Shown here: positions 53,769 to 63,267 of the stretch, piece by piece
How the letters are laid out: every line of letters starts with the position of its first letter
Numbering within the stretch: the stretch's first letter is position 1
DNA from: SSC3 sp963769585
Lineage (GTDB): Bacteria > Actinomycetota > Actinomycetes > Propionibacteriales > Nocardioidaceae
NCBI GenBank assembly: GCA_963769585.1
Contig: CAVYMJ010000006.1
Location: forward strand, 744,001-808,000
DNA length: 64,000 bases
Direction of reading: 5' to 3'
Made by a program: the position numbers and the translations under genes
The notes under the pieces: model-generated
Told to the model about the DNA's origin: nothing
Databases searched by the model: none
Seen by the model: the letters and a program-made list of their open reading frames with translations, nothing else

Positions 53769-54977
53769 CGGGTGCTTGCGCAGCCGGGTCTGGATCAAGC
53801 GGCGCTCGGCCTCGTTGGTGGTGAGCTCCAGCGCGCGACGGTCAGCCTCGGTGGCTTCGGCACCGCGGCCCAACAGCCGCAGCAGCTCGGCCCGGGTGGC
53901 GTGGAAGAGGTGGTAGCCGTCGAGCCGGTCCGCCAGCCGACCGATGTCCTCCAGCGCCGTGGCGGCCTGGCGCGGGCCGAGCTGGGCGAGCGCGATCGCC
54001 CCGTTGAGTCGTACGACGGGGGAGGGGTCCTGCTGCACGAGTACGCCGTACAGCGTCACGATCTGCAGCCAGTCCGTCTCCTCCCACGAGCGAGCCTCGG
54101 CATGACAGGCCGCGATGGCGGCCTGGAGTTGGTACGGTCCGGGAGCTCGCAGGGACGCTGCGCGCGCAAGGAGCATGGTCGCCTGCTCGAAGGCGCTCCG
54201 GTCCCAAAGGCTCCGATCCTGGTCGCGCAGCAGCACCAGGTCACCGGTCTGCGAGAAGCGCGCGGCGGCGCGGCCGTGCTGGAGCGTGAGCAGTGCAGCC
54301 AGTCCCCAGGCCTCGGCCTGGTCGGGCAGGCTCGCCGCGACGACGCTGGCGAGCCAGACCGCGTCCGCGCCCAGGTCCCGGTCCTGGGTGCGTCCGGTGG
54401 AGGCGACGAAGGCTTCGTTGTACATCACGTAGACGACTGCCAGCACGTCGTGTAATCGGGCCGGCAGCTCGTCCGGGTCCGGTACCCGAAGTTCGATGCC
54501 GGTGCTGACGATCTTGCGCTTGGCCCGGACGATGCGTTGGGCGAGGGTCTGCTCGTTGACCAGGAAGGCGCGGGCGATCTGAGGGGTGGTCAGCCCGATC
54601 ACCGCGCGCAGGGTGAGTGGGAGGCGGGCCTCGGGAGCCAGCGCAGGATGGCAGCAGGCGAACAGGAGCGCGAGCCGGTCGTCGGTGCCTTCGCGCTCCT
54701 GGGAGAGCGGGACCCGCGCGGCGAGGGCCTCCTGCCGCCCGCGTCGGCGGACCAGGTCGAGCGCGTTGCGCTGGGCGGCGGTGGTCAGCCAGGCTGCTGG
54801 GCGCTCCGGCGTACCGTCGCGGCGCCAGGCCGCCAAAGCCTCGACCACCGCGCCCTGCACCGCCTCCTCGGCGACGTCGAAGTCACCGAAGCGGCGGTAC
54901 AGCGCGGCTACCAGGCGGCCAGACTCCTCGCGGAGGGTGGCCGCCAGCAGCGCGTCACTCGAACTGCGAGTAGTCAA
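53751..54977 (-). CDS. ECF42-type RNA polymerase sigma factor
   Basis: 408 aa from a TTG at 54977, the best available start (it overlaps the DGPF gene by 23 nt). Region sigma2 (LVAALYRRFGDFDVAEEAVQGAVVEALAAW) and sigma4 (AVIGLTTPQIARAFLVNEQTLAQRIVRAKRKI) are followed by a 200-residue C-terminal helical/TPR domain with VYVMYNEAF, the hallmark of ECF42. These sigma factors are encoded with DGPF (YCII) proteins, as here. No anti-sigma gene is expected in this group. Confidence 0.85.
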   Translation of the reverse strand: MTTRSSSDALLAATLREESGRLVAALYRRFGDFDVAEEAVQGAVVEALAAWRRDGTPERPAAWLTTAAQRNALDLVRRRGRQEALAARVPLSQEREGTDDRLALLFACCHPALAPEARLPLTLRAVIGLTTPQIARAFLVNEQTLAQRIVRAKRKIVSTGIELRVPDPDELPARLHDVLAVVYVMYNEAFVASTGRTQDRDLGADAVWLASVVAASLPDQAEAWGLAALLTLQHGRAAARFSQTGDLVLLRDQDRSLWDRSAFEQATMLLARAASLRAPGPYQLQAAIAACHAEARSWEETDWLQIVTLYGVLVQQDPSPVVRLNGAIALAQLGPRQAATALEDIGRLADRLDGYHLFHATRAELLRLLGRGAEATEADRRALELTTNEAERRLIQTRLRKHPLTDGS

Positions 54978-55311
54978 CGACCATCGGCCGGATCTCGACG
55001 GCGACACCGGGGAACTCCAGGTGCGGCCACGTCCTAGCCAGCTCGATCGCCGCGTCCATGTCGGCGACGTCGATGATGCTGAACCCGCCGATGACCTCCT
55101 TGGCCTCGCTGAACGGGCCGTCGACGACCACACCGCCGTGCCTGACGGTCGTTGCCGTCTCGACCGGCTGTAGCTCGGCCCCGGCATCGGTGAACTTTGC
55201 CGCGTGCTCGCCGAACCAGGCGAAGATCTTGGCGTAGACCGCCTCTGCCTGCTCCTGGTCGACATCGGCCAGCCGGTCCGGTTCGGAGGTGAACATCAGC
55301 ACGTACTTCAT
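54955..55311 (-). CDS. DGPF/YCII-domain protein
   Basis: 118 aa. KYVLMFTSEPDRL, then VVDGPFSEAKEVIGGFSIIDVADMDAAIELA with the DGPF signature and WPHLEFPGVAVEIRPM. Found with ECF42 sigma factors; probably part of the same regulatory unit. Translationally linked to the sigma gene. Confidence 0.9.
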   Translation of the reverse strand: MKYVLMFTSEPDRLADVDQEQAEAVYAKIFAWFGEHAAKFTDAGAELQPVETATTVRHGGVVVDGPFSEAKEVIGGFSIIDVADMDAAIELARTWPHLEFPGVAVEIRPMVVDYSQFE

Positions 55312-55443
55312 CGGAGTTCCTTTCCTCGAGGTGATCCTTCACCCTCTCGACGCCGCCCGGCGAGGGAAATCGACACCCGACCGAAAACTTCTCACCTTCG
55401 CCCGCGGTCAGCCGCACTCCGGCTGGCTCATAGGATTGCTCCC

Positions 55444-55743
55444 ATGCCTGAGATCTCCCGTGACGACGTGGCGCATCTGGCCACCCTCGCCCGGATCGAC
55501 CTCGACGAGCATGAGCTCGACCAGCTCGCCCCCCAGCTGGCCGTGATCCTGGACTCGATCAAGTCGATCAGCGAGGTGGCCGCAGACGACGTGCCGCCGA
55601 CCTCGCACGCGTTGCCCCTGACCAACGTCTTCCGTGAAGACGTCGTGGTGCCCGGCCTGACGGCCGAGGCGGCGCTGTCGGGTGCACCGCAGGTCGAGGA
55701 CGGCCGATTCGCCGTGCCTCGGATCCTGGGGGAGGAGGCATGA
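55444..55743 (+). CDS. gatC: Asp-tRNA(Asn)/Glu-tRNA(Gln) amidotransferase subunit C
   Basis: 99 aa, MPEISRDDVAHLATLARIDLDEHE, with LTNVFREDVV and the C-terminal FAVPRILGEE typical of GatC, which wraps around GatA. First of the gatCAB operon; ATGA overlap with gatA. Confidence 0.95.
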   Translation: MPEISRDDVAHLATLARIDLDEHELDQLAPQLAVILDSIKSISEVAADDVPPTSHALPLTNVFREDVVVPGLTAEAALSGAPQVEDGRFAVPRILGEEA

Positions 55744-57245
55744 CGCACGACGTGACCCGGCTCAGTGCCGCGGGGCTGGGGAACCTGCTCATCGACGGCG
55801 ACACGACCAGCGTGGAGATCACCCAGGCGTGCCTGGACCGGATCGAGGCGGTCGACGGTGCGATCCACGCGTTCCTCCACGTCGACGCCGAGGGTGCGTT
55901 GGAGGCGGCACGAGCCTCCGACGCACGTCGCGCCGCCGGGACGACGTTGTCGGCCCTGGACGGTGTGCCCATCGCGGTCAAGGACGTGCTGACCACAGTC
56001 GGGATGCCGACGACCTGCGGTTCCAAGATCCTCCAGGGCTGGGTCCCCCCGTACGACGCGACCGTGGTCGCCCGGCTCAAAGCGGCCGGTCTGCCGATCC
56101 TCGGCAAGACCAACATGGACGAGTTCGCGATGGGCTCCTCGACCGAGCACTCGGCCTACGGCCCGACCCGGAACCCGTGGGACCTCACTCGGATCCCCGG
56201 CGGTTCGGGCGGCGGCTCGGCTGCTGCCGTTGCCGGCTTCGAGGCACCCTGGGCGATCGGCACCGACACCGGTGGCTCGATCCGTCAGCCGGGCGCCGTC
56301 ACCGGGACGGTCGGGGTCAAGCCGACGTACGGCGGCGTCAGCCGCTACGGCCTGATCGCGATGGCGAACTCGCTGGACCAGGCAGGCCCGGTCACCCGGA
56401 CCGTACTGGACTCGGCACTGCTGCACGAGATCATCGGCGGACACGACCCTCTCGACTCCACGTCGATCCCCGAGCAGCTGGCCTCCCTGGTCGAGGCGGC
56501 CCGTGACGGAGCCAGCGGGGACATGTCGGGGGTGCGCATCGGGGTGATCAAGGAGCTGACCGGAGAGGGCTACCAGCCCGGCGTACAAGCCCGCTTCGAC
56601 GAGGCGCTCGAGCTGCTCGTGAAGGCGGGTGCGGAGACCATCGAGGTCTCCTGCCCGTCGTTCAAGCATGCGCTCGCGGCGTACTACCTGATCATGCCGT
56701 CGGAGGCGTCGAGCAACCTCGCGAAGTTCGACGCGATGCGCTACGGCCTCCGCGTCGTACCCGAGGGGGACCCGAGCGCCGAGGACGTCATGCGGGCGAC
56801 CCGGGATGCCGGCTTCGGTGACGAGGTCAAGCGCCGGATCATCCTGGGCACCTATGCCCTGTCCAGCGGCTACTACGACGCGTACTACGGCCAGGCCCAG
56901 AAGGTCCGGACGCTGATCAGCCGCGACTTCGAGGCGGCCTTCGCCCAGTGCGACGTGCTCGTCTCGCCCACGGCTCCCACCACGGCGTTCCGCATCGGGG
57001 AGAAGCTCGATGACCCGCTCGCGATGTACCTCAACGACATCGCAACCATCCCGGCGAACCTGGCCGGAGTGCCGGCGTTGTCGCTGCCCAGCGGCCTGGC
57101 CGCAGAGGATGGACTGCCCGCCGGGTTCCAGATCATCGCGCCCGCCCTGGCCGACGACCGGCTGTACCGCGTCGGTGCAGCGCTGGAGGCCCTTCTGCTG
57201 CAGCAGTGGGGCGGCCCGCTGACCCCACCGGAGGTGGCCCAGTGA
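55740..57245 (+). CDS. gatA: amidotransferase subunit A
   Basis: 501 aa amidase-signature enzyme: the catalytic lysine in IAVKDVLTTVG and the GGSGGGSAAAVAG loop with the cis-serine and nucleophile serine downstream (TDTGGSIRQPG). It generates ammonia from glutamine for transamidation of misacylated Glu-tRNA(Gln) or Asp-tRNA(Asn). GTGA overlap with gatB. Confidence 0.96.
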   Translation: MTHDVTRLSAAGLGNLLIDGDTTSVEITQACLDRIEAVDGAIHAFLHVDAEGALEAARASDARRAAGTTLSALDGVPIAVKDVLTTVGMPTTCGSKILQGWVPPYDATVVARLKAAGLPILGKTNMDEFAMGSSTEHSAYGPTRNPWDLTRIPGGSGGGSAAAVAGFEAPWAIGTDTGGSIRQPGAVTGTVGVKPTYGGVSRYGLIAMANSLDQAGPVTRTVLDSALLHEIIGGHDPLDSTSIPEQLASLVEAARDGASGDMSGVRIGVIKELTGEGYQPGVQARFDEALELLVKAGAETIEVSCPSFKHALAAYYLIMPSEASSNLAKFDAMRYGLRVVPEGDPSAEDVMRATRDAGFGDEVKRRIILGTYALSSGYYDAYYGQAQKVRTLISRDFEAAFAQCDVLVSPTAPTTAFRIGEKLDDPLAMYLNDIATIPANLAGVPALSLPSGLAAEDGLPAGFQIIAPALADDRLYRVGAALEALLLQQWGGPLTPPEVAQ

Positions 57246-58735
57246 CCACGACCCAGGTCTCCTTCGAGGACGCTATGCAGCAGTTCGACCCGGTCCTGGG
57301 ACTCGAGGTCCACGTCGAGCTCAACACCGCGTCGAAGATGTTCTGCGGCTGCGCGACCGAGTTCGGGGCACCCCCCAACACCCAGGTCTGCCCGACCTGC
57401 CTCGGGCTCCCCGGCGCGCTACCGGTGGTCAACGGCAAGGCGATCGAGTCGGCGATCCGCATCGGGCTCGCCCTGAACTGCCAGATCGCGCCGTGGTCCC
57501 GCTTCGCACGGAAGAACTACTTCTACCCGGACATGCCCAAGAACTTCCAGACCTCGCAGTACGACGAGCCCATCGCGTTCGACGGCTGGACCGAGGTCGA
57601 GGTGGAGGGTAGGACGTACCGGATCCCCATCGAGCGCGCCCACATGGAGGAGGACACGGGCAAGTCCCTCCACGTCGGCGGGGCGACCGGCCGGATCCAC
57701 GGCGCCGACTACTCGTTGGTCGACTACAACCGGGCGGGCATCCCGCTGATCGAGATCGTCACCAGGCCGATCGAAGGCACCGGGTCGGCGGCACCGCAGG
57801 TCGCCAAGGCGTACGTCGGGCACCTGCGTGAGCTGCTGCTGGGTCTGGGCGTCTCCGACGTACGCATGGAGCAGGGGTCACTGCGCTGCGACGTGAACCT
57901 GTCCCTCAGGGCGACCCCCGACGCACTGCTCGGCACGCGCAGCGAGACCAAGAACGTCAACTCGTTGCGCTCGGTCGAGCGGGCCATCCGCTTCGAGGCA
58001 GTCCGCCATGCAGGGATCCTTCTCTCCGGCGGAAAGGTCGTCCAGGAGACGAGGCACTTCCACGAGGACACCGGCGTCACCACCTCGGGGCGGGAGAAGT
58101 CGGATGCGGAGGACTACCGGTACTTCCCCGAGCCCGACCTGGTGCCGGTCGCACCCACCGCCGAGTGGATCCAGGAGCTACGGGCCACACTGCCGGAGCC
58201 TCCGCGCGAGCGGCGAGCCCGGCTTCAGGCCGACTGGGGCTTCTCCGACCTGGAGATGCGCGACACCGTCGGCGCAGGTGCCGTCGGTCTCGTGGAGGAG
58301 ACGATCGCCGCTGGCGCAGCTCCCCAGGCGGCACGCAAGTGGTGGCTCTCCGACCTGGCTCGCCGTGCCAACGAACAAGACGTGGAGCTGAGCGAGTTGC
58401 CGGTCACGCCGGCCGACGTCGCCCGCATCCAAGCGCTCGTCGACGAGGGTGCCATCAACGACAAGCTTGCCCGCCAGGTCTTCGACGGGGTCCTGGGCGG
58501 CGAGGGCACCCCGGACGAGGTCGTGGCCGCCCGGGGCCTGGCCGTCGTCTCGGACGAGGGAGCCCTCTCCGAGGCCGTCGACCGGGCAATCGCTGCCAAC
58601 CCCGAGGTCGCCGACAAGATCCGTGACGGCAAGGTCGCTGCCGCTGGCGCCCTGATCGGCTCGGTGATGAAGGAGATGAAGGGCCAGGCCGACGCCGCCC
58701 GCGTCCGCGACCTCATCTTGGCCAAGCTCTCCTAG
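57242..58735 (+). CDS. gatB: amidotransferase subunit B
   Basis: 497 aa from the GTG at 57242. GLEVHVELNTASKMFCGC, CPTCLGLPGALPVVN, the kinase-like RKNYFYPDMPKNFQTSQYD, then DYNRAGIPLIEIVT and a C-terminal YqeY/tRNA-recognition domain. It binds and activates the mischarged tRNA. Confidence 0.97.
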   Translation: MTTTQVSFEDAMQQFDPVLGLEVHVELNTASKMFCGCATEFGAPPNTQVCPTCLGLPGALPVVNGKAIESAIRIGLALNCQIAPWSRFARKNYFYPDMPKNFQTSQYDEPIAFDGWTEVEVEGRTYRIPIERAHMEEDTGKSLHVGGATGRIHGADYSLVDYNRAGIPLIEIVTRPIEGTGSAAPQVAKAYVGHLRELLLGLGVSDVRMEQGSLRCDVNLSLRATPDALLGTRSETKNVNSLRSVERAIRFEAVRHAGILLSGGKVVQETRHFHEDTGVTTSGREKSDAEDYRYFPEPDLVPVAPTAEWIQELRATLPEPPRERRARLQADWGFSDLEMRDTVGAGAVGLVEETIAAGAAPQAARKWWLSDLARRANEQDVELSELPVTPADVARIQALVDEGAINDKLARQVFDGVLGGEGTPDEVVAARGLAVVSDEGALSEAVDRAIAANPEVADKIRDGKVAAAGALIGSVMKEMKGQADAARVRDLILAKLS

Positions 58736-58769
58736 TGCCCAGAGATCAGCTGGGCTGACCGGTCGACGG

Positions 58770-59045
58770 TCAGGCGCGGTAGAAGTACGGGTTGAGGACT
58801 GACACCTCGGTGATGTTGTCCACCGGCAGGCCGGTGGTGGTTGCCGCGGACCGGATGGACTCCGGCGACGGGCCGTCGTAGATGCAGAACGTCTTGGTGT
58901 GGTCCGGCGAGACATAGGAGTGCACCCACGTGACGTCGTGGCCGGCGTTGCCTTCGACGACGTTCAGGCACGTCTTGGCTCCGAGCTCGTCCTGCGGGAT
59001 GGTCAGGCCGTCGGTGAAGATCCGTTCAACCAGGTAGCGGGGCAT
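58770..59045 (-). CDS. DUF4242 (SCO4226-like) protein
   Basis: 91 aa, MPRYLVERIFTDGL...TWVHSYVSPDHTKTFCIYDGPSPESIRSAA. This ferredoxin-like fold family includes the nickel-binding SCO4226 of S. coelicolor. Encoded just after the large LuxR-type regulator on the same strand, 97 bp away, so it may be its target or partner. Confidence 0.82.
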   Translation of the reverse strand: MPRYLVERIFTDGLTIPQDELGAKTCLNVVEGNAGHDVTWVHSYVSPDHTKTFCIYDGPSPESIRSAATTTGLPVDNITEVSVLNPYFYRA

Positions 59046-59142
59046 GGCTCCTCCTCGGGGTCGGTGTGCTGCTGCTTCGTGTCGCTTCGACGCTAGGAGC
59101 TGCGAGCGCCCGTCCGGATCCGTACGGCGTACCCAGGTTGGG

Positions 59143-61635
59143 TCAGCCCGCCCCCAGGTCCTCCCGCGAGGAGACCCCGCACTTGCGCAGCACTGCCGAC
59201 ACGTGGTGCTCGACCGTCCGACGGGAGAGGAAGAGCCGCTGCGCGATCGTCGCGTTGTCCAGACCTCCGACGACGAGCGCGCGGATCTCGGCCTCGCGCT
59301 GGGTGAGCCCGAACGGGTTCGCCAGCGTCGTACGCCGGGGTGGGCGTGGGCTGGCCACGCCACGGTCGGCGAGCCGGCGGCGCGCCCATGCAGCCGCAGG
59401 GCGGGCACCGAGCCGGTCGAGGATCTCCAGCCCGGCGACTGCAGACTGGGAGTCGCCGTCGACCAGGGCAAGAGCCCTCTCATAGGGGCAGCCGATCTTC
59501 TCCCACAGCGCCGCTGCAGTGGCCCAGTCTCCGTCGATGTGAGCCGCGAACGGCTCGGCCGCCCGGCTCGGAGCCGTGTCGAGCCCGCCATTGCGCCACA
59601 GCCAGAACCCGATCTCTCCCTGAGCCCAGGCACTGTCGGTCTCCAGGGCCTGGAGGTAGGCACGCTGCAACGTCTCGATCCCCGCCTGGGAAGTGCCGTT
59701 GAGCCAGCACAGCTCGGCGATCCCGCACAGGGCCGGCCAGCGGTGCTGCAGCTCGAGCCCCTCGAGCCCGGCCGCCTCGGACAGGGGGTCCTCCGGGCGA
59801 GGGTCCCCGCGGCGGACCCGCAGCCGCCCGAGTACCCCGAGCGCGGTGGCCCGGGTGATCGGGGAGGACTCGTCCGACGTCGACACTCGGGAGAGCTCGG
59901 CCGCCTCGTCCCAGCGCCCCTGCTCGAACCGGATCCGGGACTGCCACGCGCGGGCATAGGCCACCATGTAGTCGTGGTCGCGGTCCTGCGCCGTCGAGAC
60001 CAGTTCGGAGCTCCAGCCGAACGCCTCGTCGTACCGCCGGGCCTCGCCGCCCCCGCTGCCGAGCATCCCCAGGGCGTCCGCGACGATCCGCGGATCGCCG
60101 ACCCTCTGTCCGCGGGCGCGCGCAGAAGTCAGCAGAGCGACTCCACGATCGGGGTCGCCGGTCACCAGCTCGATCGTGCCCTCGATGAGCTCTGCCCGGA
60201 TCGACTCGAGCTCGTCGCCGATCGACTCCGCCACGGAAGCTGCCTCGCGCACCTGGGCTAACGCAGCTGCGTGGTGCCGGGACAGCATGAACTGCTGACC
60301 GCTGCCGCGCAGGGCCTCGGTCAGCTCGACACTGGGCCCCAGCGGGCGGAGCACGGCGACGGCGCGCTGGGCCAGCTGAGCAGACTCCGCCGGCTCACCC
60401 GCCCGCCAGACGGCCCGGGACAGGGCGTAGAGCGCTCGCCCCAGGAGACGACCATCGCCACTGCGCTCGGCCGCTTCCACCCCGCGCCGTCCCACTTCGC
60501 GCGACTGGACCTGCAGATCGACCCGGGTGAGCGCCTCGCCGAGCTCGAGCAGCGCTCGCGCGCGGTCGCTCGGTGCGAGGCTCTGCGCGCATTCGTCGAC
60601 CGCCTGGAGGAACGCGAGCGCCTCCGAGTTGGCGCCGCGCCGAAGGGCGTCGGTCCCGGCGGGCCAGGCATGTGCCAAGACGAGTTCACCATCGCCGGTT
60701 CCCAGGGCGTGATGGGCCAGGCGCGCCAGGTCGGTGGAGTCCGCGAGCTGCTCGAGCAGCCGGCGGTGCAGTTCGATCCGGCGCGCAGCGGGCAGCGCGT
60801 CGTACGTCGCGATCCGGGCCAGCTCGTGGCGGAACTTGACCAGCCCCCGGTCGACGAGGAGAACGCCTGCTGCCTGTTCCGGGTAGGCCGCCAAAGCGAG
60901 CTCCACCCCCCGCGGCTCTGCGGAGACGAGCTCGACCATGGCTCGGGCCTCCGCGGGCAGTCGGGCGATGCGGGCCAGCACCGCGTCCTTGACGTTCGCG
61001 GGCAGGCTGCCGCCACTGGCGACCACCTCGCTGACGAAGAAGGCGTTGCCGCCCGTCAGCGCATACACCTGGGCCGCGTCCAGGTCAGACCCGGCGGCAA
61101 GCTCGGCCACCGAGTCCGCGGAGAGCGGCTCCACCTTCAGCCGGCGTACGGTCTCGCGGTGGCGGGCAAGGTCGCCGAGGACCGAGCGAAGACCCGGGCC
61201 GACTTCGTCGGCCCGGTAGGTCACGGCTACGACGGCATGCGCGTCGCGAACCCGGCGTCCGAGGTACTGGACCATGGCCAGCGTGGCGTCGTCGGCCCAG
61301 TGCACGTCCTCGATGACGACCAGCACCGGCGTGGTCCGTTCCCTGAGCAGACCCAGGAGCCGGTCGTAGGCCTCGAACGAGTCCTCGGAGACGACCAGGC
61401 CAGGAGCCTGGGTGGCGATGTCGAGTAGCGGGCCCAGAGGACGGGGCGTGGAGAGCGGGTCACAGAACCCCCACCACGAGTCGTGGCCGAGCGCGGCCTC
61501 ACGCACCAGGCTGCTCTTGCCGCTGCCGGCCTCACCCTCGATGAGCACGACCGCACCATGCCCCGTAGCCGCCTGGGCGACCCAGCTCCCGAATGACGCG
61601 AGCTGTGGGGCGCGCTCGAGGAGCTCGCCGGTCAC
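59143..61635 (-). CDS. large LuxR-family ATPase transcriptional regulator
   Basis: 830 aa from a GTG. AAA/STAND module with Walker A GEAGSGKSS (34-42) and Walker B VLVVIEDVHWADDA (about 105-118), a long helical repeat region, and a C-terminal LuxR HTH (LTQREAEIRALVVGGLDNATIAQRLFLSRRTVEHHVSAVLRKCG). A signal-dependent activator; inducer and regulon unknown. The DUF4242 gene follows. Confidence 0.9.
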   Translation of the reverse strand: MTGELLERAPQLASFGSWVAQAATGHGAVVLIEGEAGSGKSSLVREAALGHDSWWGFCDPLSTPRPLGPLLDIATQAPGLVVSEDSFEAYDRLLGLLRERTTPVLVVIEDVHWADDATLAMVQYLGRRVRDAHAVVAVTYRADEVGPGLRSVLGDLARHRETVRRLKVEPLSADSVAELAAGSDLDAAQVYALTGGNAFFVSEVVASGGSLPANVKDAVLARIARLPAEARAMVELVSAEPRGVELALAAYPEQAAGVLLVDRGLVKFRHELARIATYDALPAARRIELHRRLLEQLADSTDLARLAHHALGTGDGELVLAHAWPAGTDALRRGANSEALAFLQAVDECAQSLAPSDRARALLELGEALTRVDLQVQSREVGRRGVEAAERSGDGRLLGRALYALSRAVWRAGEPAESAQLAQRAVAVLRPLGPSVELTEALRGSGQQFMLSRHHAAALAQVREAASVAESIGDELESIRAELIEGTIELVTGDPDRGVALLTSARARGQRVGDPRIVADALGMLGSGGGEARRYDEAFGWSSELVSTAQDRDHDYMVAYARAWQSRIRFEQGRWDEAAELSRVSTSDESSPITRATALGVLGRLRVRRGDPRPEDPLSEAAGLEGLELQHRWPALCGIAELCWLNGTSQAGIETLQRAYLQALETDSAWAQGEIGFWLWRNGGLDTAPSRAAEPFAAHIDGDWATAAALWEKIGCPYERALALVDGDSQSAVAGLEILDRLGARPAAAWARRRLADRGVASPRPPRRTTLANPFGLTQREAEIRALVVGGLDNATIAQRLFLSRRTVEHHVSAVLRKCGVSSREDLGAG

Positions 61636-61691
61636 GCTCGGATGCTACTGCGTCCGGTCCACGGCGAGTCCCAGTCTGTGCGCGGCCTGAC

Positions 61692-62819
61692 TCACGGCCT
61701 GACCAGCAGGATCCGGTCGTCACCCTCGCGCGGGTCTCCACGGCCGTCCCGGTTGCTGGTGGTGACCCACAAGTTGCCGTCGGGGGCGGCGGTCACCGTC
61801 CGGAGCCGGCCGTAGTTCCCGACGAAGAAGTCCAGCGCCTTGCCGACCCCGTTCGCGGTCACCGGCACCCGCCAGAGCCGCTCACCGCGCAACGAGGCGG
61901 CCCACAGAGCACCATCGAGGAAGGCCAGTCCGGAGGGCGAAGCCTCCGAGGTGCGCCACTGCACGAACGGGTTGCGGAAGCGGCCGTCGTCTGCCTCACC
62001 CTCGACGAGCGGCCAGCCGTAGTTGGCGGCCTTGTCGATGCGGTTCAGCTCGTCCCAGGTGCTCGCCCCGAACTCCGTCGCCCACAGCCGGCCCTGGTCG
62101 TCGAACGCCAGCCCCTGGACATTGCGATGACCCAGCGTCCAGACGGGCGACCCCGGTACCGGATTGCCGGGCGCGGGCCTGCCGTCAGTGGTGATGTGCA
62201 GGATCTTGCCGCCGAACGAGTCGCGGTCCTGCGCCAGCTGGGAGTCACCGGTCTCACCGGTGGAGACGAAGAGGTCGCCGTCCTTGTCGAAGAGCAGCCG
62301 TCCACCGTCGTGGATGAAGCCGTTGGGGATCCCGGTGAACACGTCACTCGGCTCGCCGATGCGCCGGCCGTCGTAGGTGAACTTCACGACTCGGTTGTCC
62401 TGGGCGGTCGACACGTAGGCGAAGACCAGCCCGTCCTCGTCGTACGACGGGGAAAGGGCGAGTCCGAGCAGCCCGGCCTCGCCGCGAGGGACGGCAGCGG
62501 CGATTCGACCGACCTCGCGCACCTGTCCGCCGGCAGAGACGGCCAGGACCCGGGTGGTGTCCCGCTCGCCGACCAGCGCGGACCCGTCAGGCAGGAAGGT
62601 GACGCCCCACGGGACCGACAGCCCGGTGGCCAGCGTCCGCACGACCCGGGGGGCATCCGGCAACTGGCTCGCGGAAGGGTTGGCGGTCTGAGTCGTCCCC
62701 GGCAGGGTCCCGGACTGGGATGGGAGGGTAGACGGCCCTGAGCTGGCGGGTCCGGCCGAGTCGGACTGGCAGCCGGAGAGCGCAAGGAGGAGGGCCAGGA
62801 GAGGCCCGAGCGGCTTCAC
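61692..62819 (-). CDS. lipoprotein PQQ-type sugar (aldose) dehydrogenase
   Basis: 375 aa from the GTG at 62819. A lipobox LALSGC follows the signal helix, so the mature protein is lipid-anchored outside the membrane. The six-bladed propeller of the glucose/sorbosone dehydrogenase family is visible: GLSVPWGVTFLPDGSALV, GEAGLLGLALSPSY, GHRNVQGLAFDDQGRLWATEFG and NYGWPLVEGE. Oxidises aldoses if PQQ is available; no pqq genes are in the window. Confidence 0.88.
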   Translation of the reverse strand: MKPLGPLLALLLALSGCQSDSAGPASSGPSTLPSQSGTLPGTTQTANPSASQLPDAPRVVRTLATGLSVPWGVTFLPDGSALVGERDTTRVLAVSAGGQVREVGRIAAAVPRGEAGLLGLALSPSYDEDGLVFAYVSTAQDNRVVKFTYDGRRIGEPSDVFTGIPNGFIHDGGRLLFDKDGDLFVSTGETGDSQLAQDRDSFGGKILHITTDGRPAPGNPVPGSPVWTLGHRNVQGLAFDDQGRLWATEFGASTWDELNRIDKAANYGWPLVEGEADDGRFRNPFVQWRTSEASPSGLAFLDGALWAASLRGERLWRVPVTANGVGKALDFFVGNYGRLRTVTAAPDGNLWVTTSNRDGRGDPREGDDRILLVRP

Positions 62820-62904
62820 GTCCTCGAACCTATCCTGGCGAGCCGACCGGTCCGGCCTGCCGCAGAACCGTCGAGCGCTGCGTGAGCCTCGACCGGATTT
62901 CGAG

Positions 62905-63096
62905 CTAGGCGGTGGCCGCTCGGTTGGCACGGACCTCGTACCGCGCGGCGGCCGCGGCGAGGAAGGCATCGACCTCGTCGCGCTCGCCGCGGAGCCGGGT
63001 CAGTGCGGTGGAGGCGACCAGCGCGTTGCGCCGGGCTGCCTGCTGGCTGGTGACGGGCCAGTTCTTGAGTGCTTTGATGAGGTTCCAGGCGTGCAT
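62905..63096 (-). CDS. 63-aa protein of unknown function
   Basis: MHAWNLIKALKNWPVTSQQ then an Ala/Arg-rich helix (DEVDAFLAAAAARYEVRANR). No membrane segment and no recognised family. Codon use looks coding and it sits alone between the sugar dehydrogenase and the divergent BNR gene. Confidence 0.5.
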   Translation of the reverse strand: MHAWNLIKALKNWPVTSQQAARRNALVASTALTRLRGERDEVDAFLAAAAARYEVRANRAATA

Positions 63097-63267
63097 GGCC
63101 GGCTCCAGGTGGGAAGGCTACGTCTTGTATGAGAAACGTAAAGGACCGGTACGTCGCTGGAGTCAACGCTGCGTGACATTCGTGTGAACGAGATCGCGTT
63201 CCAACGATGAGTTTGCCGGCCGAGGGAGGTCAGTCCCTTGGTGAGACACCCGAGCCTAGGAGGAGCC

